A stretch of DNA of 64,000 nt from Actinoplanes aureus (GTDB lineage Bacteria > Actinomycetota > Actinomycetes > Mycobacteriales > Micromonosporaceae): assembly GCF_015704865.1 (NCBI RefSeq), contig NZ_JADQTO010000015.1:124001-188000 (forward strand). The letters run 5' to 3'. A program made the translations under genes and the position numbers. The notes under the pieces were generated by a model that did no database searches, was not told where the DNA came from, and saw nothing but the letters and a program-made list of their open reading frames with translations. Of this stretch, positions 50,602 through 59,562 are shown piece after piece. Every line of letters begins with the position of its first letter. The stretch's first letter is position 1.

Positions 50602-51018
50602 GCCGCCGCCCCAGACCGCGAGCTCACCACGGGCCAGGCAGACGATCAGTAAGCCGTCCGCACCGGTGACCGCCCACGACTCGGCGTCGTCGTCGACGTC
50701 CACCAGCAGTGCCGCTCCGCCGCGGAAGCCGATCTCCAGCTCCCCGGTGTCGCGGGCGCCGGCCGACTCGACGACGTCGCCGAGCAGCGTGGCGATCGCG
50801 TCCGACGGGTTGTCGCCGGGTTCTACGTCGTACCGGCCGGTGGGGCCGTCGAGATGCGCGACCGCCTCGATCAGCACCTGGCGGCCGCCGGTGAAGCCCA
50901 GGACGACGGCGTGGCCGAGCCACACGTACTCCAGCTGCTGCCCGACCAGCAGGTCGAGCGGCCGGCCTGGTTCCGGACGCGGTGCGGCGTCCCGGCCGGC
51001 GACCATGAGTGGCACCAT
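50584..51018 (-). CDS. Hypothetical protein
   Basis: 144 aa from the ATG at 51018 (GAGG five bases upstream); GTG 51024 and ATG 51006 are alternatives. Beta-rich: LDLLVGQQLEYVWLGHAVVLGFTGGRQVLIEAVAHLDGP, YDVEPGDNPSDAIATLLGDVV, ELEIGFRGGAALLVDVDDDAESWAVTGADGLLIVCLARGELAVW. It resembles small actinobacterial proteins of unknown function (perhaps DUF6188-like). It probably has its own promoter, since furA is divergent 137 nt away. Confidence 0.7.
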   Translation of the reverse strand: MVPLMVAGRDAAPRPEPGRPLDLLVGQQLEYVWLGHAVVLGFTGGRQVLIEAVAHLDGPTGRYDVEPGDNPSDAIATLLGDVVESAGARDTGELEIGFRGGAALLVDVDDDAESWAVTGADGLLIVCLARGELAVWGGGSGGRV

Positions 51019-51111
51019 GAACACCTCGATCGGCTCGTCGGGCTACGTGATGGCTGACCGTAGCCCGGCGTTCCATAAGAAATCCTTAACGGCAACCCCG
51101 TGTTCAAGGTC

Positions 51112-51150
51112 GCGAAACTTGATTCATTCCAGAAAAGGGGACTAAGGTCT
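51112..51150 (+). promoter_or_regulatory. furA-katG promoter/operator region
   Basis: TTGATT at 51119-51124 and ACTAAGGT at 51141-51148 fit a -35/-10 pair with ~16-17 nt spacing, placing the transcript start at or next to the furA ATG (51156). The TTGATTCATTCCAGAAAA stretch resembles the AT-rich FurA box of actinobacterial furA promoters. The mRNA is probably leaderless or nearly so, as reported for mycobacterial furA. Autoregulation by FurA is expected. Confidence 0.65.
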
Positions 51151-51155
51151 CCGGC

Positions 51156-51590
51156 ATGACGTCCGACTTCGAGGCGCAGCTACGAGCCGTCTCGTTGCGC
51201 GTGACCCGGCCACGCCTGGCGGTCCTCGCCGCACTGCGCGACCACCCGCACGTCGACACCGACGCGGTGATCGACCTGGTGCGTGCTGATCACCCCACCG
51301 TCTCCCACCAGGCGGTCTACGATGTGCTGCGTGCGCTCACCGACACCGGTCTGGTGCGCCGCATCCAGCCCGCCGGTGCGACCGCCCGCTACGAGTCGCG
51401 GGCGACGGACAACCACCACCATGTCGTGTGCCGTTCCTGCGGTGCCATCGCCGACGTCGACTGTGCGGTCGGCCACGCCCCCTGTCTCACTGCCTCGGAC
51501 GACCACGGGTTCGTGGTCGACGAGGCAGAAGTCGTCTATTGGGGCATCTGCCCCGACTGCGTGACCCGTTCGGAAGAAGGAAACAGATGA
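51156..51590 (+). CDS. furA: Fur-family repressor of katG
   Basis: 144 aa. N-terminal winged helix (LRVTRPRLAVLAALRDHPHVDTDAVIDLV, VSHQAVYDVLRALTDTGLVRRI). Metal-binding motif DNHHHVVCRSCG and a second CxxC (CPDC) for zinc. It is the actinobacterial FurA/CatR peroxide-sensing regulator that represses katG and itself. The TGA overlaps the katG ATG (ATGA), so expression is coupled. The promoter contains an AT-rich putative Fur box. Confidence 0.95.
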   Translation: MTSDFEAQLRAVSLRVTRPRLAVLAALRDHPHVDTDAVIDLVRADHPTVSHQAVYDVLRALTDTGLVRRIQPAGATARYESRATDNHHHVVCRSCGAIADVDCAVGHAPCLTASDDHGFVVDEAEVVYWGICPDCVTRSEEGNR

Positions 51591-53821
51591 GCGACATCAA
51601 CGACCCGAAGTCGACCGGTTGTCCGGTCGCGCACGACTCCGTCACCGCGAGCGGCAGCGAGAGCGAGAACCCGGCGATCGACTCGCCGACCCCGAAGACC
51701 GGCGGGCGCCCGCGTACCAATCGGGACTGGTGGCCCAACCAGCTCGACCTGTCGGTGCTGCACGCGCACTCGCCCAAGGGCAACCCGCTGCCCGGCTTCA
51801 GCTACGCCAAGGAGTTCGAGAAGCTCGACGTCGATGCCCTCAAGCAGGACATCGTCACGGTCCTCACCACCTCGCAGGACTGGTGGCCGGCCGACTTCGG
51901 CCACTACGGCGGTCTGATGATCCGGCTCAGCTGGCACGCCGCGGGCACCTACCGCATCCACGACGGCCGTGGTGGCGCCGGTGACGGCGGGCAGCGTTTC
52001 GCTCCGCTCAACAGCTGGCCGGACAACGCCAACCTGGACAAGGCCCGGCGTCTGCTGTGGCCCGTGAAGGCCAAGTACGGCCAGAAGGTCTCCTGGGCCG
52101 ACCTGCTCGTGCTCGCCGGCAACGTGGCCCTGGAGTCGATGGGCTTCAAGACCTTCGGCTTCGGCTTCGGCCGCGTGGACATCTGGGAGCCCGAGGAGAT
52201 CTTCTGGGGTCCGGAGGACACCTGGCTCGGCGACGAGCGCTACGCCTCCGAGAAGACGATGTCCGAGGGCGTCGGCGCGACCGAGATGGGTCTCATCTAC
52301 GTCAACCCGGAGGGCCCGCGTGGTAGCGCGGACCCGCTGGCCGCGGCGCACTTCATCCGGGAGACGTTCGCCCGGATGGCGATGAACGACGAGGAGACCG
52401 TCGCGCTGATCGCCGGCGGCCACACCTTCGGCAAGACCCACGGCGCCGGCGTCGCCGACAACCACGTGGGCCCGGAGCCCGAGGGCGCCCCGATCGAGAC
52501 GCAGGGCCTGGGCTGGCTGAGCACCCACGGCACCGGCAAGGGCCCGGACACCATCACCAGCGGCCTCGAGGTCACCTGGACCGACCGGCCGACCCAGTGG
52601 AGCAACCGCTTCTTCGAGATCCTCTTCGGCTACGAGTGGGAGCTCACCACCAGCCCGGGCGGCGCGAAGCAGTGGGTCGCCAAGACCACCGACGAGATCA
52701 TCCCGGACGCGTACGACCCGGCCAAGAAGCACCGGCCGACGATGCTCACGACCGACCTGTCGCTGCGCGTCGACCCGGCGTACGAGAAGATCTCCCGCCG
52801 GTTCCTGGAGAACCCGGACGAGTTCGCGCTGGCCTTCGCCAAGGCCTGGTACAAGCTGCTGCACCGCGACATGGGCCCGGTCCGGCGCTTCCTCGGCCCG
52901 TGGGTCCCGGAGGCCCAGCTGTGGCAGGACCCGGTGCCGGCCGTCGACCACGAACTGGTGTCCGACGCCGACGTCGCGGCTCTCAAGGCGAAGGTCCTCG
53001 AGGCCGGCCTGAGCACCGCCCAGCTGGTCTCCACCGCCTGGGCGTCGGCCGCCTCCTACCGGTCCACCGACAAGCGCGGTGGCGCCAACGGCGCCCGGAT
53101 CCGCCTCGAGCCGCAGCGCGGCTGGGAGGTCAACCAGCCGGTCGCGCCGGTGGTGGACGCCCTCGAGCAGATCCGGCAGGAGTTCAACGCCGCCGGTGGC
53201 GCGAAGATCTCCCTGGCTGACCTGATCGTGCTGGCCGGCTCGGCCGCCGTGGAGAAGGCGGCGCGGGACGCCGGCGTCCCGGTGACCGTGCCGTTCCACC
53301 CGGGCCGCACCGACGCCTCCCAGGAGCAGACCGACGTCGAGTCGTTCAAGGTCCTCGAGCCGCGCGCCGACGGTTTCCGCAACTACCTGCGCCCGGGCGA
53401 GAAGACCCAGCCGGAGGTACTGCTCGTCGACCGGGCGTACATGCTGAACCTGACCGCGCCGGAGATGACCGTCCTGGTCGGCGGCCTGCGCTCGCTCGGC
53501 AACAACTTCGGCGGCAGCCGGCACGGTGTGCTCACCGACAAGCCGGGCGTGCTCACCAACGACTTCTTCGTCAACCTGCTCTCCCCCGGCACCCGGTGGA
53601 AGGCGTCGGAGTCCGAGGAGAACGTGTACGAGATCCGGGACTTCACCACCGACGAGGTGAAGTTCACCGCCACCGCGGTCGACCTGATCTTCGGCTCCAA
53701 CTCGCAGCTGCGTGCCATCGCCGAGGTGTACGCCAGCTCGGACGCCCGCGAGAAGTTCGTGACCGACTTCGTCGCGGCCTGGACCAAGGTCATGGAGCTC
53801 GACCGCTTCGACCTGTCCTGA
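51587..53821 (+). CDS. katG: Catalase-peroxidase KatG
   Basis: 744 aa, normal length. The distal active site motif MIRLSWHAAGTYR carries Arg, Trp and His; the Tyr (LIYVNPEGP) and the following Met form the Met-Tyr-Trp crosslink; proximal heme His is in IAGGHTFGKTHGAG. The C-terminal half is the duplicated non-heme domain. AAGAAGGAAACAG precedes the ATG (RBS). Cotranscribed with furA. Decomposes H2O2 and has peroxidase activity; cytoplasmic. A strong palindromic terminator follows. Confidence 0.98.
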   Translation: MSDINDPKSTGCPVAHDSVTASGSESENPAIDSPTPKTGGRPRTNRDWWPNQLDLSVLHAHSPKGNPLPGFSYAKEFEKLDVDALKQDIVTVLTTSQDWWPADFGHYGGLMIRLSWHAAGTYRIHDGRGGAGDGGQRFAPLNSWPDNANLDKARRLLWPVKAKYGQKVSWADLLVLAGNVALESMGFKTFGFGFGRVDIWEPEEIFWGPEDTWLGDERYASEKTMSEGVGATEMGLIYVNPEGPRGSADPLAAAHFIRETFARMAMNDEETVALIAGGHTFGKTHGAGVADNHVGPEPEGAPIETQGLGWLSTHGTGKGPDTITSGLEVTWTDRPTQWSNRFFEILFGYEWELTTSPGGAKQWVAKTTDEIIPDAYDPAKKHRPTMLTTDLSLRVDPAYEKISRRFLENPDEFALAFAKAWYKLLHRDMGPVRRFLGPWVPEAQLWQDPVPAVDHELVSDADVAALKAKVLEAGLSTAQLVSTAWASAASYRSTDKRGGANGARIRLEPQRGWEVNQPVAPVVDALEQIRQEFNAAGGAKISLADLIVLAGSAAVEKAARDAGVPVTVPFHPGRTDASQEQTDVESFKVLEPRADGFRNYLRPGEKTQPEVLLVDRAYMLNLTAPEMTVLVGGLRSLGNNFGGSRHGVLTDKPGVLTNDFFVNLLSPGTRWKASESEENVYEIRDFTTDEVKFTATAVDLIFGSNSQLRAIAEVYASSDAREKFVTDFVAAWTKVMELDRFDLS

Positions 53822-53838
53822 TCCTTCGGTAAAACGAA

Positions 53839-53866
53839 CGAGCCCCGGCCGATCGGCCGGGGCTCG
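53839..53866. terminator. Bidirectional hairpin terminator between katG and VanY-like gene
   Basis: CGAGCCCCGGCCGA/TCGGCCGGGGCTCG: a perfect 14-bp self-complementary stem located between two convergent stop codons. AAAACGAA precedes it and CGTCCCGTTT follows, giving U-tracts on each strand. A rho-independent terminator for both genes. Confidence 0.9.
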
Positions 53867-53875
53867 TCCCGTTTC

Positions 53876-54937
53876 TCAGTTGCCGTTGATCGACCAGTGC
53901 CACGGCTCGGACGGCAGGTTCACGAACCCGTACCGGCCGGCGTTGGCGGCCAGCCACTTGAAGGCCTTGCTCTTCCGGCTCGTGATGCTCTTCCCGCCGG
54001 ACGAGATGTCGATCGCCAGGCCGAGCTCGTGCAGGGACCGGCCGGGGATCGCGGTCGGCACCCGGCACGACGAGGACGGCGCGGTCCAGACGTCCGGGCA
54101 GCCGTTGGACTTGCGCAACGCGATCTGCTGCTGCTTCGTCCGGAAGCCACCGCCGGAGAGCCGGACGCCCGACTTGGCCGCGTCGTCGACCATCCGCTGG
54201 AACGAGAACGCGACGATCCGGTTGACCGTGACGCCGTACACCTTCGTGGTCTGCGCCGCGGTGAACCGGGACCGGGTCTGGGTGACCACCTCGTCGCTGA
54301 TCGCCGTGGCCTGCGCCGCCAGGGCCACCCGGGTCTTCGGCCACGCGGTGATCGTTGCCTGGGCGTTGCTGACCGCCCGGACCGCTGCCTGATGCGCGGT
54401 CGTGGCCGCGGTCACCTGACGGTTCGCCACGGTGTACGCCGACCGCGCGGCCTTCAGCGCCGCCGCCGTCTTGCCGGCCGTGGCCGCGCGAGCCTGGACC
54501 ATCCGGTCGGCCGCCGTCAGCGCCTTCTGCGCCTTGGCGACCCGGCTGCTCCGGTACGGCCGCTGCTTCTTCACGGCCCGCAGGGCCTTCTTCGCCGCGG
54601 CCGCCGTGGCCTTCGCCGTGGCGAGCTTCGCGGTGGCCGTCCGGTGCGCGGTGCTCGCGCGGGTCGCGGTCGCCGCCGTGGTGGTCTGCGCCTTCCGTGC
54701 CTCGGCGATCGCGCTGGTCCGGGCCGGCACCGCGGCGCGCAGGCCGGGCAGCTGCGCGGTCAGGCGTACCGCCTGCGTCTCCAGGTTGAGCTTGCGGCGC
54801 ATCACCTGCGCCCAGGTCGTGCCGGCGGACGCCTTGGCGGTGGCGGCCTGCGCCGGCACGCCGGCTCCACCGGTGACGATCAAAAACGCGAGTGCGGGTA
54901 CGACGAACCGCCGTCCCACCTTGTCTTTTCCGTTCAC
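53876..54937 (-). CDS. Secreted D-Ala-D-Ala carboxypeptidase-like (VanY) protein with helical stalk
   Basis: 353 aa; GTG at 54937 with GAGGGG upstream. Signal peptide (VVPALAFLIVTGGAGVPAQA) and Ala/Thr/Lys/Arg-rich helices ~45-225 (probable stalk, many ATA/KAL repeats). The C-terminal VanY/peptidase M15 domain has RLSGGGFRTKQQQIALR, zinc ligands in SLHELGLAIDI (HxxGxAxD) and the second His in EPWHWSI. It would trim peptidoglycan stem peptides outside the cell. Ends at the bidirectional terminator. Confidence 0.92.
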   Translation of the reverse strand: MNGKDKVGRRFVVPALAFLIVTGGAGVPAQAATAKASAGTTWAQVMRRKLNLETQAVRLTAQLPGLRAAVPARTSAIAEARKAQTTTAATATRASTAHRTATAKLATAKATAAAAKKALRAVKKQRPYRSSRVAKAQKALTAADRMVQARAATAGKTAAALKAARSAYTVANRQVTAATTAHQAAVRAVSNAQATITAWPKTRVALAAQATAISDEVVTQTRSRFTAAQTTKVYGVTVNRIVAFSFQRMVDDAAKSGVRLSGGGFRTKQQQIALRKSNGCPDVWTAPSSSCRVPTAIPGRSLHELGLAIDISSGGKSITSRKSKAFKWLAANAGRYGFVNLPSEPWHWSINGN

Positions 54938-55042
54938 TGCGCTGCCCCTCCCCAGGTCGCTGACGCCGGAGAGTCGAATCGGCGGCGTCAACACCCAGGT
55001 GAGGAATCCAGCGTTGTCAACCGGTTGCAGCGCGGACGGGGC

Positions 55043-55972
55043 CTACCGCAGGGCTCGCCAGGCGACGAACGCGCCGGCCAGAGCGAGTCCCACCCAGGAC
55101 TTCCGTCTCTTCTCGCGCACCGCCTCGGCCGCCGGCGGCAACGGTGCGAAGACGTTGCCGTTGTGCGGTTCCACCCGCTCCCGGGACAGCCCGCCCACCC
55201 GCATCAGCGGGCCGACCAGCACGTCGTACAGCGCGGGCGTCGCCACGAACCCGAAGTTGATGAGCCGGTTCGCGGCACCGACGGTCACGGTGGCCCGCGG
55301 CCGGCGCGCGCAGCGAACGATCGCCGCGGCCACCTTCTCCGGCGAGTCCACCGGCGGCGGGGGCTGCCCGAAGCGGCCCGCGAAGTTGGCGGCGTTGCGG
55401 TAGATCGGGGTGTCCACGGCACCGGGCGACACCAGGCAGACATGGATGCCCGGGGCGTCCCGGGTCTCCAGCCGCAGGGCCCGGACCAGGGCGCGCAGTC
55501 CCCACTTGCTCGTCACGTAGGAGCTCGTGTACGGCGTGACGACGGTACCCAGCAGCGAACCCCCGAAGATCAGAACCCCGCTGCCCTGCGCCCGGAACCG
55601 CGCCAGCGCGACCCGGGCCACCGTCGCGGCGCCGAGCAGGTCGGTGGTCACCACCCGGTCGAAGACCTCGGCGGGGACGTCTTCGAACCGGCCGTACGCC
55701 ATCACCGCCGCGGTGTGCACCCACACGTCGAGACGGCCGAACGCGGTCGTGGCGGCCGTTGCCACCGCCTCCACCGTCTCCGGCTCGGTCACGTCGGCGA
55801 CGGCGACTTGCACGCGCGCCCCGGCGGCACGGCACTCGGTGGCGACCTCCTCGAGCGCGGGCGCGGACCGGGAAGCCAGGACGAGGTTGGCACCGGCTCG
55901 GGCGTAGGCGAGCGCGGTGGCCCGCCCGACGCCGCTGGAGGCTCCGGTGATGACGACGGTTTCGGTGAGCAC
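55043..55972 (-). CDS. Short-chain dehydrogenase/reductase with C-terminal membrane tail
   Basis: 309 aa, GTG start. NAD(P) motif TGASSGVGRATALAYARAG at residues 9-27; NNAG equivalent is HTAAVM; catalytic Ser (IFGGSLLG), Tyr (SSYVTSKWGL) and Lys all present in the YxxxK arrangement. The C-terminal helix SWVGLALAGAFVAWRAL suggests a membrane tail. The SDR-with-tail plan resembles DHRS7-type and actinobacterial ketoreductases. Substrate unknown. Confidence 0.9.
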   Translation of the reverse strand: MLTETVVITGASSGVGRATALAYARAGANLVLASRSAPALEEVATECRAAGARVQVAVADVTEPETVEAVATAATTAFGRLDVWVHTAAVMAYGRFEDVPAEVFDRVVTTDLLGAATVARVALARFRAQGSGVLIFGGSLLGTVVTPYTSSYVTSKWGLRALVRALRLETRDAPGIHVCLVSPGAVDTPIYRNAANFAGRFGQPPPPVDSPEKVAAAIVRCARRPRATVTVGAANRLINFGFVATPALYDVLVGPLMRVGGLSRERVEPHNGNVFAPLPPAAEAVREKRRKSWVGLALAGAFVAWRALR

Positions 55973-56450
55973 GGTACCGGCTTACCCGCGCGGGCCGCGC
56001 TGATGCGCTATCGGCGCAGGCCGTTGAGGGCCATGGTGACATGGAGACGTGGGCCGCCTGGGAACGGACCAGCCGCGCCGCCGAGCACGCCGTCCCCGCA
56101 CCCTGACAGCGCCGAAACCCTTCGGCGCCAGGTCCGCTTCCCGCTTGCGCCTTTTCGGGGTACGGGAGCCGGCCGTCACGCCGAAACCACCCCGTCCCCG
56201 CTTGCCGGCGCGAGCAAGCCGGTGCGCACGGCCCCACCGCGACCGCCGGGCCCAGGCAGGCGCCGCGCGTACCCCCGTTTCAGCGACCCGCGGCAACCAC
56301 GCCGCCGCCCGCAACCGCGCGTTCCACCCGCCCGGGCCCGGCGGGGCGGTGGGGCCAGGTGCCGCGCTCCGATCGCGCGGGAGAGCGGGGACGGCCAGGA
56401 TTTCCGCGACTGCGCCGACCCGTACCGTGAAAGGTCTTTCTCGGATGGAA
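55973..56450. other. 480-nt stretch without convincing gene
   Basis: Pro/Arg-rich reading frames on the plus strand (MGRLGTDQPRRRARRP...) have no RBS, no domain and an amino-acid composition typical of shadows. The stretch contains one copy of the ~20-nt motif at 56231-56250 (GCCCCACCGCGACCGCCGGG). No clear promoter or terminator is seen. Confidence 0.5.
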
Positions 56451-56738
56451 TCAGCGGAGGGCGCGAGCGAGGGCCAGGCCACCGAGGGCGATGCTCAGCA
56501 GGCCGAGTGCTACGGCGATGACCGCGCCGGCCAGGCCGTTGCCGGTGCCCAGGCCGCCGGCGGAGTTGGCGGCGTGCAGCCCGCCGACGACGGCGCTGAC
56601 CAGGCCCGCGGCCAGGGCGAACAGCGAACCGGTGCGGCCGGCGCGGGCCAGCGAGCGCCAGCCGACGATGACGCCGGCCAGCGCCAGCACGGCGATAACG
56701 GTGGGTATCAGGCGGCCGGAGCCGAGTTCGTATTCCAT
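56451..56738 (-). CDS. Small membrane protein, DUF6223-like
   Basis: 95 aa; ATG at 56738 with GAGAAGGGAG upstream. Three membrane helices: GRLIPTVIAVLALAGVIVGWRSL, TGSLFALAAGLVSAVVGGLHA and GLAGAVIAVALGLLSIALGGLALARAL. The hydrophobic pattern and the Gly-rich loop (NSAGGLGTGNG) resemble the DUF6223 family. Function unknown. It diverges from a kinase/regulator pair by 156 nt, so the pair may regulate it. Confidence 0.8.
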   Translation of the reverse strand: MEYELGSGRLIPTVIAVLALAGVIVGWRSLARAGRTGSLFALAAGLVSAVVGGLHAANSAGGLGTGNGLAGAVIAVALGLLSIALGGLALARALR

Positions 56739-56894
56739 CGGGATCTCCCTTCTCGAAATGGTGTCGGGTCGATCGTCGGCTGTGCCGGCCGCCGCGGGCG
56801 TCTGCCGGCGGGCGGCACGTGGTACGCCCCGGGGCGTACGCCGGCGCGCTCTCCGGCGTATGAGCCGGCCGGCCGGGCCGCCTAGGATCACGGC

Positions 56895-58004
56895 ATGTCG
56901 TTCCGCCCGCCGGTCTGGGCTCAGGATCTGCTGCTGGCGCTCTTCATCACGGTGATGCAGGTCCAGGGCACCGTCGTGCGCAACGACGGGGAGAACCTGG
57001 GGCCGCTGGCATACCTGCTGCTGGTCGTCGGTGGCGCGGTCGTGGCCGTGCGCCGCCGCTGGCCGGTCGCGGTGTTCGGGGTCAGCGCGCTCGCGAGCGT
57101 GGCGTACTACTCGCTCGGCTTTCCGGACGGGCCGGGCTGGCTGGGTCTGTTCGTGGCGCTCTACACGCTCACCGCCCTCGGTGACGGGCGCCGTTCGGTG
57201 CGGACGGCCACCGCGGGCATCGGGATCCTGACGGTGTGCTGGCTGGTCACCGCCATCGGCGTGGAGCCGCCGGAGGCGATCGGCTGGGTGTTCTTCCGGA
57301 TCGGCGCCTCGGTGATGAGCGCGGCGCTCGGTGAGAGCGTCCGATCGCGAAAGGTCATCGCGGCCGACGCGGTGGAGCGCGCCCGGCAGGAGACCCGCGC
57401 CCGGGTCGACGAGGAACGGCTGCGGATCGCGCGCGAGGTCCACGACACCGTCGCGCACGCGATCGCGATCATCAACGTGCAGTCCGGGGTGACCGCGCAC
57501 GTGCTGGACAAACGACCGGAGCAGGCGCGCGCCGCGCTACAGGTGATCGAGCAGACCAGCGCGCGTGCGCTTCAGGAGATGCGGACCGTCCTCGGCGTCC
57601 TCGACGACGGCCGGCGGCCGCTGCCCGGGCTGGAGGCGATCGACGACCTGGCCGCCGAGGCGCGCAAGGCGGGGCTGGAGGTGGACGTCGCGGCGGCCGG
57701 TTCGCCGCCGGGGGTGCCGGGCGCGGTGGGCAGTGCCGTGTACCGGATCGTGCAGGAGTCGATCACCAATGTGATCCGCCACGCCGGGGCGACGCGGGTC
57801 ACGGTCGCGCTGGACTACAACGCCGACACCGTGCGGGTCCGGGTGGCGGACGACGGTGACGGGCCCACCGGAGCCGGTGTGCCGGGCCGCGGGATCCTCG
57901 GCATGCGGGAGCGCTGCCACCTCCTCGGCGGGGAGCTCGACGCCGGGCCGCTGCCGGGTGGGGGCTTCGCGGTCACCGCCCGCCTGCCGCTGGCCGCGGC
58001 ATGA
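56895..58004 (+). CDS. Sensor histidine kinase (HisKA_3)
   Basis: 369 aa. Five hydrophobic segments within residues 10-150 form a membrane sensor with little outside. Dimerisation/phosphoacceptor helix with H183 (IAREVHDTVAHAIAIINVQSG); HATPase with YRIVQESITNVIRHAG (N-box), VADDGDGPTGAGVPGRGILGMRERCHLLGG (G-boxes). Same family as the kinase at 17794. Stop and the regulator ATG overlap (ATGA). Probably controls the divergent DUF6223-like protein. Confidence 0.94.
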   Translation: MSFRPPVWAQDLLLALFITVMQVQGTVVRNDGENLGPLAYLLLVVGGAVVAVRRRWPVAVFGVSALASVAYYSLGFPDGPGWLGLFVALYTLTALGDGRRSVRTATAGIGILTVCWLVTAIGVEPPEAIGWVFFRIGASVMSAALGESVRSRKVIAADAVERARQETRARVDEERLRIAREVHDTVAHAIAIINVQSGVTAHVLDKRPEQARAALQVIEQTSARALQEMRTVLGVLDDGRRPLPGLEAIDDLAAEARKAGLEVDVAAAGSPPGVPGAVGSAVYRIVQESITNVIRHAGATRVTVALDYNADTVRVRVADDGDGPTGAGVPGRGILGMRERCHLLGGELDAGPLPGGGFAVTARLPLAAA

Positions 58005-58660
58005 CTCTCAAGGTGCTGCTCGCCGACGACGAGCGCCTGGTGCGGTCCGGGTTCCGGCTGCTGCTCGACACCGAGGACGACATCACCGTGGTGGGCGAGG
58101 CCGCCACCGGCGCCGAGGCCGTGGAGCTGGCCCGGTCCACCCGGCCGGACGTGGTGCTCATGGACATCCGGATGCCGAAGATGGACGGTATCGAGGCGAC
58201 CCGGCAGATCGCCTCGACAAACGGGCTCCAGCAGGTCCGGGTGCTCATTCTGACCACGTACGACACCGACGAGTACGTCTTCGACGGTTTGCAGGCCGGG
58301 GCCAGCGGCTTCCTGCTCAAGGACGCCGGCCCGGCCGAGCTGCTGCACGCCATCCGGGTGGTCGCCGCCGGCGAGGCCCTGCTCGCGCCGCGGATCACCC
58401 GCCGGCTGATCGCCCAGTTCACCGCGCGGCGTACCGCCGGGCAGGCCGCGCGGCAGCGGCTCGCCGTCCTGACCGAGCGGGAACGCGAGGTGGTGACGCT
58501 GGTGGGTCAGGGCCTGCGCAACGACGAGATCGGCGCGGCCCTGTTCCTCAGCCCGGACACCGCGCGTACCCACGTCAGCCGCGCGATGGGAAAGCTCGGC
58601 GCCCGCGACCGGGCACAACTCGTGGTGATCGCCTACCAGACCGGGCTGGTCACGCCGTAG
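58001..58660 (+). CDS. NarL/LuxR-family response regulator
   Basis: 219 aa. D9-D10 pocket, phospho-acceptor D55 (VVLMDIRMPKMDG), K near 108 (FLLKDAGPAELLHAI), LuxR HTH at ~150-215 (LTEREREVVTLVGQGLRNDEIG, SPDTARTHVSRAMGKL). Cognate of the coupled kinase. Target promoters not evident. Convergent with the CPBP gene, leaving 11 nt. Confidence 0.95.
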   Translation: MTLKVLLADDERLVRSGFRLLLDTEDDITVVGEAATGAEAVELARSTRPDVVLMDIRMPKMDGIEATRQIASTNGLQQVRVLILTTYDTDEYVFDGLQAGASGFLLKDAGPAELLHAIRVVAAGEALLAPRITRRLIAQFTARRTAGQAARQRLAVLTEREREVVTLVGQGLRNDEIGAALFLSPDTARTHVSRAMGKLGARDRAQLVVIAYQTGLVTP

Positions 58661-58671
58661 CCAGCCGGCGC

Positions 58672-59436
58672 TCAGGCCAGGCGGACCGCGGCCAGGGCCG
58701 CGGTGACCAGCAGGCCCAGGCCGTTGGTCGCCCAGTGCAGCGCGGCCGCCGCGAGCAGGCTGCCGCTGCGGCGCCGCAGCTCGCACAGCAGCAGGCCGGC
58801 CAGCGCGGTGAAACCGACCGCACCGAGCACGGCGAGGACCTGGCCGATGACGTCGGTGCCGAGCACCGCGCCGACCGCCTCGTTGGCCTGCGCGAGGCGC
58901 AGCGACGGCAGGATGTGCCAGAGACCGAACAGCACCGATGAGGTGACGCTCGCCCAGACCGCGCCGCGGTGGCGGTTGACCATGCCGAGGAGTACGCCAC
59001 GGAAGGCGACCTCCTCGAGCAGGACGGTGCCGAGCGGCACGACCACGAACGCGGTCATCAGGGCGGCGCTCAGGTGCAGGTGGTAGCGGACGTCGTCGAA
59101 GGCCGGCCGGGTCGCCGGGATGGCGACGCCGATCGCGTAGATCACGGCGACCGCGAGGACGGCGCCGACGGCGTACTTCAGACCGGGCACCAGCGTGCGC
59201 CGCGACAGGCCCATGTCGTGCCAGCTCAGGCCGGCGCGACGGCCGAGCAGGACCAGGCCCAGCGCGACGAGCGGGCCGGCCACCAGGCCGGTGTGCGGCG
59301 GACCGTACTTGGCGGCGACGTTGACCGCGGCCAGGACAACGATCATGGCGCCGAAGACGAGAGCCAGACGACGCCGCGACGGGTGCGCGGCCGGACGGGC
59401 GGGGATCGGAGTGCGATCAAGGGCGAGAATGGGCAT
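58672..59436 (-). CDS. CPBP-family intramembrane metalloprotease-like protein
   Basis: 254 aa from the ATG at 59436. About seven hydrophobic segments. Family motifs: LLEEVAFRGVLLG (EExxxR), the second FGLWHILPSLRLA (FxxxH), and HWATNGLG (HxxxN). These are the CAAX-protease/bacteriocin-processing glutamic-type active-site residues, all present. Possible roles include self-immunity or prenyl-protein cleavage. The reading frame extends upstream without RBS. Confidence 0.9.
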   Translation of the reverse strand: MPILALDRTPIPARPAAHPSRRRLALVFGAMIVVLAAVNVAAKYGPPHTGLVAGPLVALGLVLLGRRAGLSWHDMGLSRRTLVPGLKYAVGAVLAVAVIYAIGVAIPATRPAFDDVRYHLHLSAALMTAFVVVPLGTVLLEEVAFRGVLLGMVNRHRGAVWASVTSSVLFGLWHILPSLRLAQANEAVGAVLGTDVIGQVLAVLGAVGFTALAGLLLCELRRRSGSLLAAAALHWATNGLGLLVTAALAAVRLA

Positions 59437-59562
59437 AGCGGGCCGAAGACTACCCGGAGTGGGGTGTCCACATCGGGCGAATGTAACGCTGTGTGACCTT
59501 AAACTCGTCACCCGCCCGTGGCCTGACCGATTCGGTCCAGATCGCGCCGGTAGGGTACGCGC

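Noticed and set aside
49278..50669. 463-codon plus-strand frame spanning the lipoyl region and ECF sigma gene
   Set aside because: Only its first part (E1 beta end and lipoyl domain) is meaningful; the remainder is read-through of the sigma gene in a wrong frame after a frameshift.
56049..56885. 278-codon plus-strand frame from 56049
   Set aside because: Arg/Pro-rich without domain or RBS, and it overlaps the DUF6223-like gene in antisense.
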